Shown piece by piece: positions 9,116 to 18,563 of a stretch of DNA of 64,000 bases. This DNA is from Planctomycetaceae bacterium (GTDB taxonomy: Bacteria; Planctomycetota; Planctomycetia; Pirellulales; PNKZ01). The notes below the pieces were generated by a model that did no database searches, had not been told where the DNA came from, and worked only from the letters and a program-made list of their open reading frames with translations. The stretch's first letter is position 1. Each line of letters begins with the position of its first letter. The stretch is from the NCBI GenBank assembly GCA_016793115.1, contig JAEUIN010000207.1:1-64000 (forward strand), read 5' to 3'. The translations under genes and the position numbers were made by a program.

Positions 9116-9248
9116 GCGGATTTTAGAGCTTATCGGAATGCCGGAGGCAATCCGTAGTCGTGAAGCGACTCAAGTTGGCGATTCCGTGTGGGCGCGTTAC
9201 GATGCAATCAAAGTGCGTCGTCGGTTCCGTGCTCGAAGGAGTGCAGCA

Positions 9249-9722
9249 ATGTTGCGTCGAGTAATTGCGTTTCTCGCGTGCTGGATCATTCTTCCGTGCC
9301 TCTCTCCGGGAATTGCCGCCGAACAGGTCGGGACCAAGGCGGACCAACCGGACGCCGAACGCATCAAAGGGGTCTGGGTATTAGAGGAATATGATCGGCC
9401 AAACGATCTGTTCACCGACAAGTCACACACGGTGCAGATCAAGTTCGAAGATCAGAACTTCGAGTTCAAAGTTTTGAAGGACGGTGGTGCGATCCTACAG
9501 ATCGGCGGCACCTACTACGTCGACGATCAACAAACACCGAAGCTGCTCGACATTACGCTTTCGGGCGACGGCGGGTCGACGCCTCTGTATGCGATCTATG
9601 ATTTTAAGGGTGACAAGTTGCGGGTGCGCATCCGCGACAACAATGGTCCGCGACCCGTTGACTTCGAACCCGCCTCGGACTGCCAGACGTTTACCTACCG
9701 GCGTGCTGAAGAGTCGCAATAG
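9249..9722 (+). CDS. TIGR03067-type secreted planctomycete protein
   Basis: The 157-residue product carries an N-terminal signal peptide (cleavage after GIAA) and then a domain opening with IKGVWVLEEYDR and ending in TFTYRR. This is the pattern of TIGR03067, a lipocalin-like domain family expanded in Planctomycetes and of unknown function. An AAGGAG ribosome site seven bases upstream fixes the ATG at 9249. The domain is a single copy. Confidence 0.75.
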   Translation: MLRRVIAFLACWIILPCLSPGIAAEQVGTKADQPDAERIKGVWVLEEYDRPNDLFTDKSHTVQIKFEDQNFEFKVLKDGGAILQIGGTYYVDDQQTPKLLDITLSGDGGSTPLYAIYDFKGDKLRVRIRDNNGPRPVDFEPASDCQTFTYRRAEESQ

Positions 9723-9895
9723 CGAGTTAGCTCCGCTCATCGCGGTCGTCAGATATCGACTGCGCAAGATGTGATTGTCGCATGTCGCGGGAGTAATGCT
9801 AAGTTGCCGCGGCATCCTGCCTTCGGTGTATACTGAGATTCACCGCTACCTTCCGTCTGCGACTCTCCGTCTTCACCCCGCCTTCGGAGCGTTTC

Positions 9896-12397
9896 GTGAA
9901 TCGCTCTCCCCTGCTGATTTTGGCGCTGCTTGCGCCGATTCTTTGGCCGGAACGTCACTGTGCCGCCGACCCTGTCAGGTTTAGCCGCGATATTCTGCCG
10001 ATCCTTAGCGACAATTGCTTTCATTGCCACGGTCCCGACCCGAAGCACAGAGCGGCCGATTTGCGGCTGGACGACCGAGATGCGGCGATTGCACACGGTG
10101 CGTTCAAGCCTGGCCAAAGCGCCGCTAGTGAACTTCTTCGTCGACTGACTTCGAACGATCCTGAGGAGCGGATGCCGCCGGAGTCGTCGAATCGAAGGGT
10201 CTCGGCGGACCAGATTGAGTTGATTCGGCGCTGGATCGACGAAGGGGCGGTATGGGGAAAACATTGGGCCTTTGAAACTCCGGCATCGCCGCCAATTCCG
10301 GAAGTGACTCTAAAAGCTTGGCCAAGAACGCCGATCGATTCATTCCTTCTTGCGCAATTGGAGCGTGAGGGTTTGCGCCCCTCGATTGAGACGGACAAGT
10401 CGACGCTTTTGCGACGTGTATCGCTCGATCTGACGGGTTTACCTCCCACACCGGAAGATGTCGACGAGTTCTTGCTCGACAACTCGGCCGATGCCTACGA
10501 GCGGGCCGTCGACAAGCTGATAGCTTCGCCGCGCTACGGTGAGCGTTGGGCGTGGGATTGGCTCGACGCGGCACGGTACGCGGACAGCAACGGCTACCAG
10601 GGTGATCCGGATCGTACGATGTGGCCGTGGCGCGATTGGGTCGTCCGCGCCATCAATTCCGGAATGCCCTACGACCAGTTCACGATTGAACAACTCGCCG
10701 GCGACCTTCTCCCGGGAGCGACGAAAGAGCAGAAGCTAGCCACAGGCTTCAACCGTAACCATATGTTTAACGGAGAAGGGGGACGCATCCCTGAAGAGAC
10801 TCGCGTCGAGAATGTGATGGACCGCACGGATACGACGGGGACGGTCTGGCTAGGACTAACGGTCGGCTGTGCTCGCTGTCACGATCACAAGTTCGATCCG
10901 ATCACTCAACGCGGCTATTACGAACTCTACGCGTTCTTCAACAACACTTCTGAGGAAGGAAAGGCTGCCGGCGGCGGACGAACGGGGGGCATTCCACCTG
11001 TAATCGACTTCGCCACCGAGTCCGAGCGTAAGGTTCAGGACTTGCTCGATAAGAATGTTCGCGACGCTGCGGCAGCCGTGAACAAGGTGGAAATCGGATT
11101 GTTTCCCCGCGACGGTAAGTCGCCGGCTGGAGCCTCTCCAAAAGCGGCCGAGCTCTCCGGAAACGTGCTTGCGGCACTGAATACGCCGGCTCAATCTCGT
11201 GGAGCCGATGCGCTGCGCGAGATGGTACTTTATTTCAAGGATCGGGAGCCTGCCTACGGCCAATTGCTCGCGGCGCATAAGACGGCCGTCGACGAGCGCG
11301 ATCGGGTCGCAGCCCGCTTGCCGCGCGTGATGGTGATGGACGATCTTTCGAAACCGCGGGAGACGTTCATGCTCGAAAAAGGGGCATACGACAAGCCGCT
11401 TGACAAGGTAACCGCGAAACTTCCCGAAGGTTTGCTGTCCCCTGAGAGAGGCGCGCCGAATAATCGGCTGGGACTCGCGCGTTGGCTTGTCGACGCGCGC
11501 CACCCGCTGACGGCCCGCGTGACGGTCAATCGATATTGGCAGGCATTTTTTGGAACAGGGCTAGTCAAGACGGTTGAGGATTTCGGTGTACAGGGAGAGC
11601 GACCGTCGCATCCGGAATTGCTCGATTGGTTGGCCGTCGATTTCGTGAAAAGCGGCTGGGACGTCAAGCGACTTCATCGGTTAATTGTCACCAGCGCCGC
11701 CTACAGGCAGTCGTCGAAGGTGTCGAAGGCCCTTGTGGATCGTGATCCGGACAATCGCTTGCTGGCCCGCGGTCCTCGATTCCGGATGCCCTCTTGGATG
11801 ATTCGCGATCAGGCGTTGGCGATCGCGGGCTTACTTGTGGAGAAACAAGGAGGGCCGAGCGTCAAGCCTTATCAACCTGAGGGGATCTGGGAAGAAGCGA
11901 CTTTCGGCAAGAAGACTTACGTGCAAGATCACGGCGACGCGCTCTATCGCCGCAGTCTCTATATTTTCTGGCGGCGGATCGTCGGGCCGACGACGTTCTT
12001 CGATGTATCGCCTCGACAGGTCTGTACGATCAAGACGTTGCGAACCAATACGCCGCTGCATGCCTTGACGACGCTGAATGACACCACCTACGTCGAGGCT
12101 GCGCGCTCGCTGGCACAGCACGCACTGAAGCAAGGCGGCGCGACCTCCGACGAGAGGCTCGCCTGGGCATTTCGGCGCGCCACGTTGAGAGCGCCGACGC
12201 AAGAAGAACTCTTTGTCTTAAACGCGACGCTTCGCCGACTCCAATCGCAGTACTCGGCGGATTCCGAAGCGGCGAAAAAGCTCCTTACGGTCGGCGAGTC
12301 GAAAAACGATCAGTCGCTCGATCCGGTGGTCCATGCCGCGTACACGGCCGTGTGTTCGGCGATTCTTAATTTAGACGAGACGCTGACGAAGCAATAG
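9896..12397 (+). CDS. PSD1/DUF1549-DUF1553 cytochrome c domain protein
   Basis: The 833-residue exported protein has a signal peptide of about 24 residues, a Planctomycete-type cytochrome c domain with NCFHCH (heme-binding CxxCH at 41-45), a DUF1549 domain beginning near WPRTPIDSFLL (about residue 140) that includes a second CxxCH (VGCARCH, about residue 324), and a C-terminal DUF1553 domain with NRYWQAFFGTGLV and LLDWLA. The start is GTG behind GGAG. DUF1549/DUF1553 proteins are hallmark periplasmic proteins of Planctomycetes, usually encoded next to a DUF1501 protein as here (23-nt gap). Their biochemical role is unproven; carbohydrate or sulfated-polysaccharide breakdown has been suggested. 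Confidence 0.9.
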   Translation: MNRSPLLILALLAPILWPERHCAADPVRFSRDILPILSDNCFHCHGPDPKHRAADLRLDDRDAAIAHGAFKPGQSAASELLRRLTSNDPEERMPPESSNRRVSADQIELIRRWIDEGAVWGKHWAFETPASPPIPEVTLKAWPRTPIDSFLLAQLEREGLRPSIETDKSTLLRRVSLDLTGLPPTPEDVDEFLLDNSADAYERAVDKLIASPRYGERWAWDWLDAARYADSNGYQGDPDRTMWPWRDWVVRAINSGMPYDQFTIEQLAGDLLPGATKEQKLATGFNRNHMFNGEGGRIPEETRVENVMDRTDTTGTVWLGLTVGCARCHDHKFDPITQRGYYELYAFFNNTSEEGKAAGGGRTGGIPPVIDFATESERKVQDLLDKNVRDAAAAVNKVEIGLFPRDGKSPAGASPKAAELSGNVLAALNTPAQSRGADALREMVLYFKDREPAYGQLLAAHKTAVDERDRVAARLPRVMVMDDLSKPRETFMLEKGAYDKPLDKVTAKLPEGLLSPERGAPNNRLGLARWLVDARHPLTARVTVNRYWQAFFGTGLVKTVEDFGVQGERPSHPELLDWLAVDFVKSGWDVKRLHRLIVTSAAYRQSSKVSKALVDRDPDNRLLARGPRFRMPSWMIRDQALAIAGLLVEKQGGPSVKPYQPEGIWEEATFGKKTYVQDHGDALYRRSLYIFWRRIVGPTTFFDVSPRQVCTIKTLRTNTPLHALTTLNDTTYVEAARSLAQHALKQGGATSDERLAWAFRRATLRAPTQEELFVLNATLRRLQSQYSADSEAAKKLLTVGESKNDQSLDPVVHAAYTAVCSAILNLDETLTKQ

Positions 12398-12420
12398 CCT
12401 TACAGAGCGGTTCATTAACG

Positions 12421-13902
12421 ATGACTCCCTTGGAAGCTACGCACGCGCATCTTACGCGCCGAAATCTTTTCGGGCGAACGGCCGTAGGTATTGGAACCGC
12501 GGCTTTGGCAACATTATTGGGTCGCTCGTCAAATGCGGCTGATGCCGCTCGCAACGCCGACGACGGCGTATCGCGAATAGGCGGACTTGCGAAGTTGCCG
12601 CACTTTCCCTCGAAAGCGAAGCGAGTTATCTACCTATTCCAAAACGGGGCGCCGTCGCACGTCGATTTGTTCGACTACAAGCCGATGCTCAAGAAGATGC
12701 ACGGCACGCAGATTCCTGATTCCGTCGTGGGCGGGCGACGATTCAGCACGATGACCGGCACGCAAACCGCACGGCCCTGTTTGAGCGCAATCACTAAATT
12801 CGCGCAGCACGGCAAAAGCGGCGCGTGGGTTTCCGATTTCTTGCCGCGTGTCGCGGAAATTGCCGACGACCTTTGTTTTATCAAATCACTTCACACAACG
12901 GCCGTGAATCACGCGCCGGCGATCACTTTTTTTCTCACCGGAAGTGAGCAGGCGGGCAGGCCCAGCATGGGGTCGTGGCTCAGTTATGGTTTGGGTAACG
13001 ACACGCAGAACTTGCCTGCGTTCGTCGTGATGACCTCGCGCGACAAGGAGGCGTCGTGCGGCCAGATCTTTTACGACTTCTATTGGGGAAGCGGTTTTCT
13101 ACCGACGAAATATCAAGGAGTGAAGTTTCGCGGCAGCGGCGATCCCGTGCTTTATCTTTCCAACCCCGATGGGATGAGTCGCACGATTAGGCGTGATATC
13201 CTCGACGGCCTGGCGAAACTCAATGAACTTCAGCTGCGCGAATACGGCGACCCTGAGATTGCGACGCGAATTTCTCAGTATGAAATGTCGTACCGGATGC
13301 AGATGAGCGTGCCGGAGTTGACTGACTTTTCCGATGAGCCGGCCCATGTGCTCCAAATGTACGGCCCGGACGTTCATCGCCAGGGGTCCTATGCTTACAA
13401 CTGCCTGCTGGCGCGGCGTCTTGCCGAGCGTGGAGTCCGATTTGTGCAACTCATGCACGCCGGCTGGGATCAGCATCGCAACTTGAATACGCAGTTGAAG
13501 ATTCAATGCACCGACGTCGATGCGCCGTCCGCCGCATTAGTGAAAGATCTCAAACAGCGCGGGCTGCTCGACGATACGCTGGTGATTTGGGGCGGCGAGT
13601 TTGGGCGAACTCCGTTCCTGCAGGGCAAAATCGAAGAAACGAAGCAATGGGGACGCGATCATCATCCCTACACTTTTACGGCGTGGATGGCAGGCGGCGG
13701 CGCAAAGCCGGGCTTGAGCTATGGAGCGTCCGACGAATTCGGATTCAACGCGGTCGACGATAAAGTGCACGTCCATGATTTCCAGGCCACGATCCTGCAC
13801 TTGTTAGGCATCGACCACACGAAGCTGACATATAAATTCCAGGGACGTTACTTTCGCCTGACCGACGTACACGGCGAGGTCGTTAAGCCGTTACTTGCGT
13901 AG
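12421..13902 (+). CDS. DUF1501 domain protein, Tat-exported
   Basis: A 493-residue DUF1501 protein. The N terminus has a twin-arginine-type signal (TRRNLFGRTA followed by a hydrophobic stretch ending near SSNAADA), so it is probably exported folded. The core shows the alkaline-phosphatase/sulfatase-like fold signatures of the family: LFQNGAPSHVDLFDYKP near the N terminus, NHAPA, GWDQH, WGGEFGRTP and GRDHHP. It follows the DUF1549/DUF1553 gene directly and should be co-transcribed. The substrate of the family is not established. Confidence 0.9.
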   Translation: MTPLEATHAHLTRRNLFGRTAVGIGTAALATLLGRSSNAADAARNADDGVSRIGGLAKLPHFPSKAKRVIYLFQNGAPSHVDLFDYKPMLKKMHGTQIPDSVVGGRRFSTMTGTQTARPCLSAITKFAQHGKSGAWVSDFLPRVAEIADDLCFIKSLHTTAVNHAPAITFFLTGSEQAGRPSMGSWLSYGLGNDTQNLPAFVVMTSRDKEASCGQIFYDFYWGSGFLPTKYQGVKFRGSGDPVLYLSNPDGMSRTIRRDILDGLAKLNELQLREYGDPEIATRISQYEMSYRMQMSVPELTDFSDEPAHVLQMYGPDVHRQGSYAYNCLLARRLAERGVRFVQLMHAGWDQHRNLNTQLKIQCTDVDAPSAALVKDLKQRGLLDDTLVIWGGEFGRTPFLQGKIEETKQWGRDHHPYTFTAWMAGGGAKPGLSYGASDEFGFNAVDDKVHVHDFQATILHLLGIDHTKLTYKFQGRYFRLTDVHGEVVKPLLA

Positions 13903-13972
13903 CTGCGGTTCGATCTGAAGAAGCTTGTTTGATCGATTGACGCAGGCTGAAGCGGTCGCTTCGCAGTTGCGA

Positions 13973-15397
13973 TCAGCCGGCCTGCTCGAGACCGCCGGCT
14001 TGGTTGAGCTTGTTGTAGAGCGTTTTCAAGCTGATGCCGAGTTCTTCCGCTGCTTTGGGTTTGTTGCCGTTATGACGCTCGAGCGCTTCGTGGATCGCCG
14101 CCATTTCAATTTCGCGGAGCGTGTGCGCCGAAGTCGGCAACCTGAAGTGCGGCCCCTTGACGGCGGAAGAAATTGCTACGGTTGGAGGCGGCGCAGCCGC
14201 AGCGGCGGCCTTGCCCAAACGGCTCGGAAGATGCACCAGGCCGATCGCGCCCGACTCGCACAGAATGGCCGCATGTTCGACGACGTTTGCCAGTTCCCGA
14301 ACATTGCCGGGCCACAAGTGAGCTTGTAAAGCCTTCATCGCCTCAGGCTCGAACAGTAAATCGTCCGGCTTTGCGGTCGGACGAAGCTTCATCAGCAAAT
14401 GTTTGGCAAGTTGGGGTATATCGACCGAGCGTTCTCTCAACGCGGGAAGCGATACCTCGAAGGTGTTGATTCGAAAAAGCAAGTCTTGGCGGAAGTCCCC
14501 GTCGGCGACCATCTTTTCCAGATTGCGGTGCGTCGCGCAGACGATTCGCACGTCGACGGTAAACGAACTGTTGTCGCCGACTCGACGAACTTCGCCGCAC
14601 TCCAGAACGCGCAGCAACTTGGCTTGCATCGACTTCGGCAGTTCGCCGATCTCGTCGAGAAACAAAGTTCCTTTGTCTGCGACTTCAAACAGACCTTGTC
14701 GGTGTTCGTCGGCGCCGGTAAACGCGCCCTTTCGATGGCCGAAGAGTTCGCTTTCAATCAAATTCTCCGGCAACGCTCCGCAGTTGACGGCCACAAACGG
14801 CGCTTCGGCCCGTAGGCTTTGCTCGTGAATCGAGCGAGCGACGAGCTCCTTACCGGTTCCAGTTTCCCCAAGTATGAGGATCGTCGACTCGGTCGGAGCA
14901 ACGCGCTTGACGACGTTGCGCACCTGCTGCATTGCGGCCGAATCGCCGATGAGTTGCGTCTTACCTTCGACGCGTTCCAGCCTCCGCTTGAGGGCTCGAT
15001 ACTTATTTAACCATTCGCGCCGCTCGCCCACTCTTTGCAATAGCGCATCGAGTTCCGCCATCTTAAACGGCTTAGTCATGTAGTCGAACGCGCCGAGCTT
15101 CACCGCGGCGATTGCAGAATCCATCGTCGACTTGCCGGTAAGTACGACGGCTTCCACGGCCGGATCGAGTTGTTTTGCGCGCTCGATGACTTGAATGCCC
15201 GACATGCCGGGCATGTCGAGATCGACGATGAGGCAGTCGTAGCTATTGCGTTCCAACGCGGCGACGGCGGTGAAACCGTCGGGACAAACCGTGACTTCAT
15301 GCCCAAATCGCGGCAGTTCCAGGCTCATGAGTTGCTGCAGATGAGCTTCGTCGTCGGCGTACAGAAGTTTGAGCTTCTTAAGCGGCTTTGGACTGAT
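13973..15397 (-). CDS. NtrC-type sigma-54 response regulator, probable AUC start
   Basis: Receiver domain (phosphoacceptor Asp59 in DLDMPG, switch Lys in TKPF near 109), AAA+ domain with Walker A GETGTGKE, GAFTGA loop for sigma-54 contact, and Walker B GTLFLDEIGEL, then a Fis-type helix-turn-helix (PKAAEELGISLKTLYNKL). It is therefore an activator of sigma-54 promoters. The frame has no ATG or GTG near the receiver's first strand; the only ATG (15595) lies deep in the kinase gene. A strong AAGGAG sits eight bases before an ATC codon at 15397-15395, which gives a normal receiver N terminus. The start thus overlaps the kinase gene by 20 bases. A sequencing or assembly error turning ATG into ATC is the alternative. 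Confidence 0.88.
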   Translation of the reverse strand: MSPKPLKKLKLLYADDEAHLQQLMSLELPRFGHEVTVCPDGFTAVAALERNSYDCLIVDLDMPGMSGIQVIERAKQLDPAVEAVVLTGKSTMDSAIAAVKLGAFDYMTKPFKMAELDALLQRVGERREWLNKYRALKRRLERVEGKTQLIGDSAAMQQVRNVVKRVAPTESTILILGETGTGKELVARSIHEQSLRAEAPFVAVNCGALPENLIESELFGHRKGAFTGADEHRQGLFEVADKGTLFLDEIGELPKSMQAKLLRVLECGEVRRVGDNSSFTVDVRIVCATHRNLEKMVADGDFRQDLLFRINTFEVSLPALRERSVDIPQLAKHLLMKLRPTAKPDDLLFEPEAMKALQAHLWPGNVRELANVVEHAAILCESGAIGLVHLPSRLGKAAAAAAPPPTVAISSAVKGPHFRLPTSAHTLREIEMAAIHEALERHNGNKPKAAEELGISLKTLYNKLNQAGGLEQAG

Positions 15398-16982
15398 GGC
15401 TGGTCTCCTTACCTGCGGACGAGATCGGCAGCCGAAGCGTAAAGCGCGACCCTTTGCCGGGTCCTTCGCTTTCGGCGGACAATGTTCCTTGGTGATTTGC
15501 AACGATGCGGTAGCTGATCGACAGCCCGAGGCCAGTGCCTTGACCGCCGCGGCGACGAGTGAAGAAGGGCTCGAACAAGTGAGCGCGAACTTCATCGGAC
15601 ATTCCGCAACCGTTGTCGGCTACGGTCAATTCGGCCGCCCCCGGGCGCGCGGCGACTGCCAGCGTCACTTTGCCGCCGTCGTCGAGACTGTCGAGCGCGT
15701 TAGTGAGCAAATTGAGTACGACCTGCTTGATTTCCCGCGCGTTGACGACGACATAGATCGGCGTCGCGGGCGTGACGTGGATGTGTTTGTTGTGGTACTT
15801 TCCGACGTGGCGCACGACATCGACCACGTCCTGCACGATCTCACAAAGGTCGGCCGCGGCCCGCTGGGCGTCGCCGACACGCGAGAAATCGAGCAACTTT
15901 TCAGTGATCTCTTTGCAGCGAAATGATTCTTTCTCGATCACGTCGAGATAGGTCGCAATGATTTGGTGATCAGGCTGGTCGGCGGCGAGCAATGGTCGCA
16001 CGCGACTCTGCAGCGACTCCGCGCAGACCGCGATCGAGGCCAACGGATTGTTGATCTCATGAGCGACGCCCGCCGCCAGAAACCCTACGCTCGCCAGTTG
16101 TTCGCCGCGAATAACCTGCTGAGTCCGTTCGGCGACTTGCTTGTCGAGGTCGTTATTGATTTCCAAGAAACTACGCGTCATTTCGTTCATGTTTCGCGCG
16201 AGTTCCGACATTTCGTCATGAGTTTGAATGCGAATCCGATATTCGAATTCGCCCGACGCCATCCGCCGTGAACCGGAGATGAGTTTGCGCAGCGGTCGGA
16301 ATACCCAGCGATAAAAGAGGGCGAGCAACAGGACCGTGGAAATGATGGTCGTGATCGTCGTAATCCAGCCGACGATGATCAGAGTGCGATATTGGCCGCG
16401 AGCCTCCTCGACCGACTCCTCGATGTTTTCATGTAAATAGGTCGGCAGACGGCGAGCCAATGATTGGAGCCGATTCAACTCCAAATCGAGCCGCTCCGCC
16501 TCAAGTCGAGTCGTGAACCATTTTCCGGACGTATTAAGTCGGTCGATTTCCTTGAGCGTTGCGACTATGGCGAGCGTCGTTTCCTGCTCTTGCCGGCTGT
16601 CGGTGATAGGCAGGCCGTAATCGTAGGCAGCCGTGTCCGTGAGCCGGTTTTGGTAGCGCTCAAATACTTTGCGCGCTTCGGAAGTCTTGGCGCGCAACCC
16701 GCTTTGTAGGTTCTCTTCCGCGGTGCGTCCGACGGGCTGGAGCAGGGCGGCGTCGCTGCCCGCCGGAAGACGGCCTGCATACCAAAGTACTCGTAATTCG
16801 CCCGCTACGCGTCCGAAGTCGTTGGCCAGCGTCAGTTCGGGTACCCGCCGATACAGACTGCGGACCATACAGCGATAGGCGTACAGCCCGTGAATCGAAC
16901 TCCACGCGAGCGAGCCCACCACGCACGCCAACAGTGCGAAGACGAAGTAGAGCTTATTGCGAATTGTCCATTTCGAAAGCAA
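15378..16982 (-). CDS. Membrane sensor histidine kinase with HAMP domain
   Basis: The 534-residue kinase has TM1 at about 11-26, a periplasmic helical sensor domain of about 170 residues, TM2 at 200-224, a HAMP domain (225-278), a dimerisation segment with phospho-acceptor His308 in AGVAHEINNPLAS, and a HATPase domain with N box NLLTNALDS, DNGCGM and GTGLGLS. It is the partner of the overlapping NtrC-type regulator. The start is a TTG preceded by a perfect AAGGAGG; the frame is open further upstream but has no better start. The signal sensed is unknown. Confidence 0.9.
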   Translation of the reverse strand: MLSKWTIRNKLYFVFALLACVVGSLAWSSIHGLYAYRCMVRSLYRRVPELTLANDFGRVAGELRVLWYAGRLPAGSDAALLQPVGRTAEENLQSGLRAKTSEARKVFERYQNRLTDTAAYDYGLPITDSRQEQETTLAIVATLKEIDRLNTSGKWFTTRLEAERLDLELNRLQSLARRLPTYLHENIEESVEEARGQYRTLIIVGWITTITTIISTVLLLALFYRWVFRPLRKLISGSRRMASGEFEYRIRIQTHDEMSELARNMNEMTRSFLEINNDLDKQVAERTQQVIRGEQLASVGFLAAGVAHEINNPLASIAVCAESLQSRVRPLLAADQPDHQIIATYLDVIEKESFRCKEITEKLLDFSRVGDAQRAAADLCEIVQDVVDVVRHVGKYHNKHIHVTPATPIYVVVNAREIKQVVLNLLTNALDSLDDGGKVTLAVAARPGAAELTVADNGCGMSDEVRAHLFEPFFTRRRGGQGTGLGLSISYRIVANHQGTLSAESEGPGKGSRFTLRLPISSAGKETSHQSKAA

Positions 16983-17173
16983 CGGCGACCTCCTTGTCGC
17001 GCGCTTCGGAGAATGAAGTCGACCCTTGTGCGGAAATCCGTTCCGACGGTGAGGGGAGTGTAGCCGCCCTTTGCGAAATCGATCAAGACACATCCGGTAC
17101 CGTCGACTTAGTGTGACAGTCCGCCAGAAAGACGGAATTGTCGCTTTCCGGGGCGTCTGCTACGGTTTGCGAC

Positions 17174-18532
17174 ATGCCCGCCGCAAGCAAGCAATCATCG
17201 CCTCCGAGCACCTCTGAGCGAAATGACTTCAGACCGAAATTCGCACGCTATTTTACGGCGATTTTACTATTCTTGGCCGTTTCGATCGGAGGCTATCTCG
17301 GCTTCTATCGCTATCATCTCAAGCGCTTCCAGGCGGTAGCGCCAGGCGTGCTTTATCGCGTGGCTCAGCCGACCGAGCTAGGGATCGAGATCCTCGCCCG
17401 CCTTTACAATGTAAAGACTCTAGTCAGCTTGCAGTTGATGGACTTTCGGCTCCATCGTGGTTTGTTCGATCCGGGGGCGGCCGACGGCCGAATCGAATCC
17501 GAGTATGCGCGCACGGCCGGCTTAAACCCCGTGCAGTGGCCCATGGGTGTCGAGCAGTCGTGGCCCTGGCCGACGCCTTGGCAGTTCGAAGAGTTCTTTC
17601 GGCTTGTCGATGATCCCCGCAATCATCCGATCGTCATTCATTGCATGGGCGGCAGGCATCGCACCGGCACGCTTTCGGCGCTCTACCGCTTGGAATACGA
17701 TCGATGGCCGATCGAGCGCGCACTCGCGGAGATGTACTCCTTTCGCTTCGGCGGCGCGATTCCGGCGCAAGAGCACAATTTGCGCACGTATGCGCCAAGG
17801 CCCCGTCCGAGCGATTCGGAGTGGCTCGTTTTGCGGGAACAATTCGGCGCCGTTCTCTCGCCCCTGCCTTCCGACTACGAAGCGTTTGTTCGCCGGCTGC
17901 GAGAAGCCGGCGCAGATCAATCGCTCCAAAGCGCATTAGCCGGCTATCTGTCGAAAGACAATCCATTTCGGCTTCCGCTGGCGGAGCGATTGATTGACGA
18001 CCCCAGCCATCCTCTGGCCGAAACGGCGACGAACTTGGCGCTTCGCACTTTGAATATGGAGAACGCCGACGAGGCGAGCCTCGCTTCCGCGGCGAGCCTC
18101 ATCGCCGACTACGGTTCGACCGATCAGCAGAGTCGCTTGTCGGCGGCGCTCGCGAGCGAGACGACGTCACCGGCGCCGTCCGCGCGCTATGAAGCGCTCG
18201 TGCGCGGCGTGACGAACCGCTATACGCGTAACCGGATTCCGTTTCTCAAGCCGTTGTTGACGGACCTGCGAACTCGTCGTGACCCGGCGCTCGCAAAGTA
18301 TCGCTACTGCGACACGGCCCTGTATCGGCTCGCGGCAATTACCGACGACTTGGAAATCCTCAATTGGACGGACGAACTCGAGCGAGAACTCGGTCCGGCC
18401 GCGGCACTGGCTTGGTTCGCCGCGCATTCCGAGGCGGAGCGACTAGTCAAGTTTATCCGGCCGACGCCGACGCTTGTCGTGCAACAGTCCGACGGCACCG
18501 AACAAGAGGATCTTTCTAGGATGCGGCGCTAA
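17174..18532 (+). CDS. Membrane-anchored DSP-type protein tyrosine phosphatase
   Basis: The 452-residue protein has one transmembrane segment at about residues 28-46 and then a dual-specificity-type phosphatase domain opening with FQAVAPGVLYRVAQP. The signature HCMGGRHRTG supplies the nucleophile Cys157 and Arg163 of CX5R. The remaining 270 residues are helical and of unknown type. The domain resembles Siw14/atypical DSPs, which can act on phosphoproteins or inositol pyrophosphates. ATG 17174 is chosen; a TTG at 17138 in the same frame is possible. It diverges from the two-component genes and converges with a PP2C phosphatase. Confidence 0.78.
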   Translation: MPAASKQSSPPSTSERNDFRPKFARYFTAILLFLAVSIGGYLGFYRYHLKRFQAVAPGVLYRVAQPTELGIEILARLYNVKTLVSLQLMDFRLHRGLFDPGAADGRIESEYARTAGLNPVQWPMGVEQSWPWPTPWQFEEFFRLVDDPRNHPIVIHCMGGRHRTGTLSALYRLEYDRWPIERALAEMYSFRFGGAIPAQEHNLRTYAPRPRPSDSEWLVLREQFGAVLSPLPSDYEAFVRRLREAGADQSLQSALAGYLSKDNPFRLPLAERLIDDPSHPLAETATNLALRTLNMENADEASLASAASLIADYGSTDQQSRLSAALASETTSPAPSARYEALVRGVTNRYTRNRIPFLKPLLTDLRTRRDPALAKYRYCDTALYRLAAITDDLEILNWTDELERELGPAAALAWFAAHSEAERLVKFIRPTPTLVVQQSDGTEQEDLSRMRR

Positions 18533-18563
18533 CTTTCGTTATCGAAAGCTCCGCCCTCTTTTC

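Noticed and set aside
17040-17092. Small inverted repeat CGGAA/TTCCG upstream of the histidine kinase
   Set aside because: Only five bases per arm, expected by chance at this GC content.
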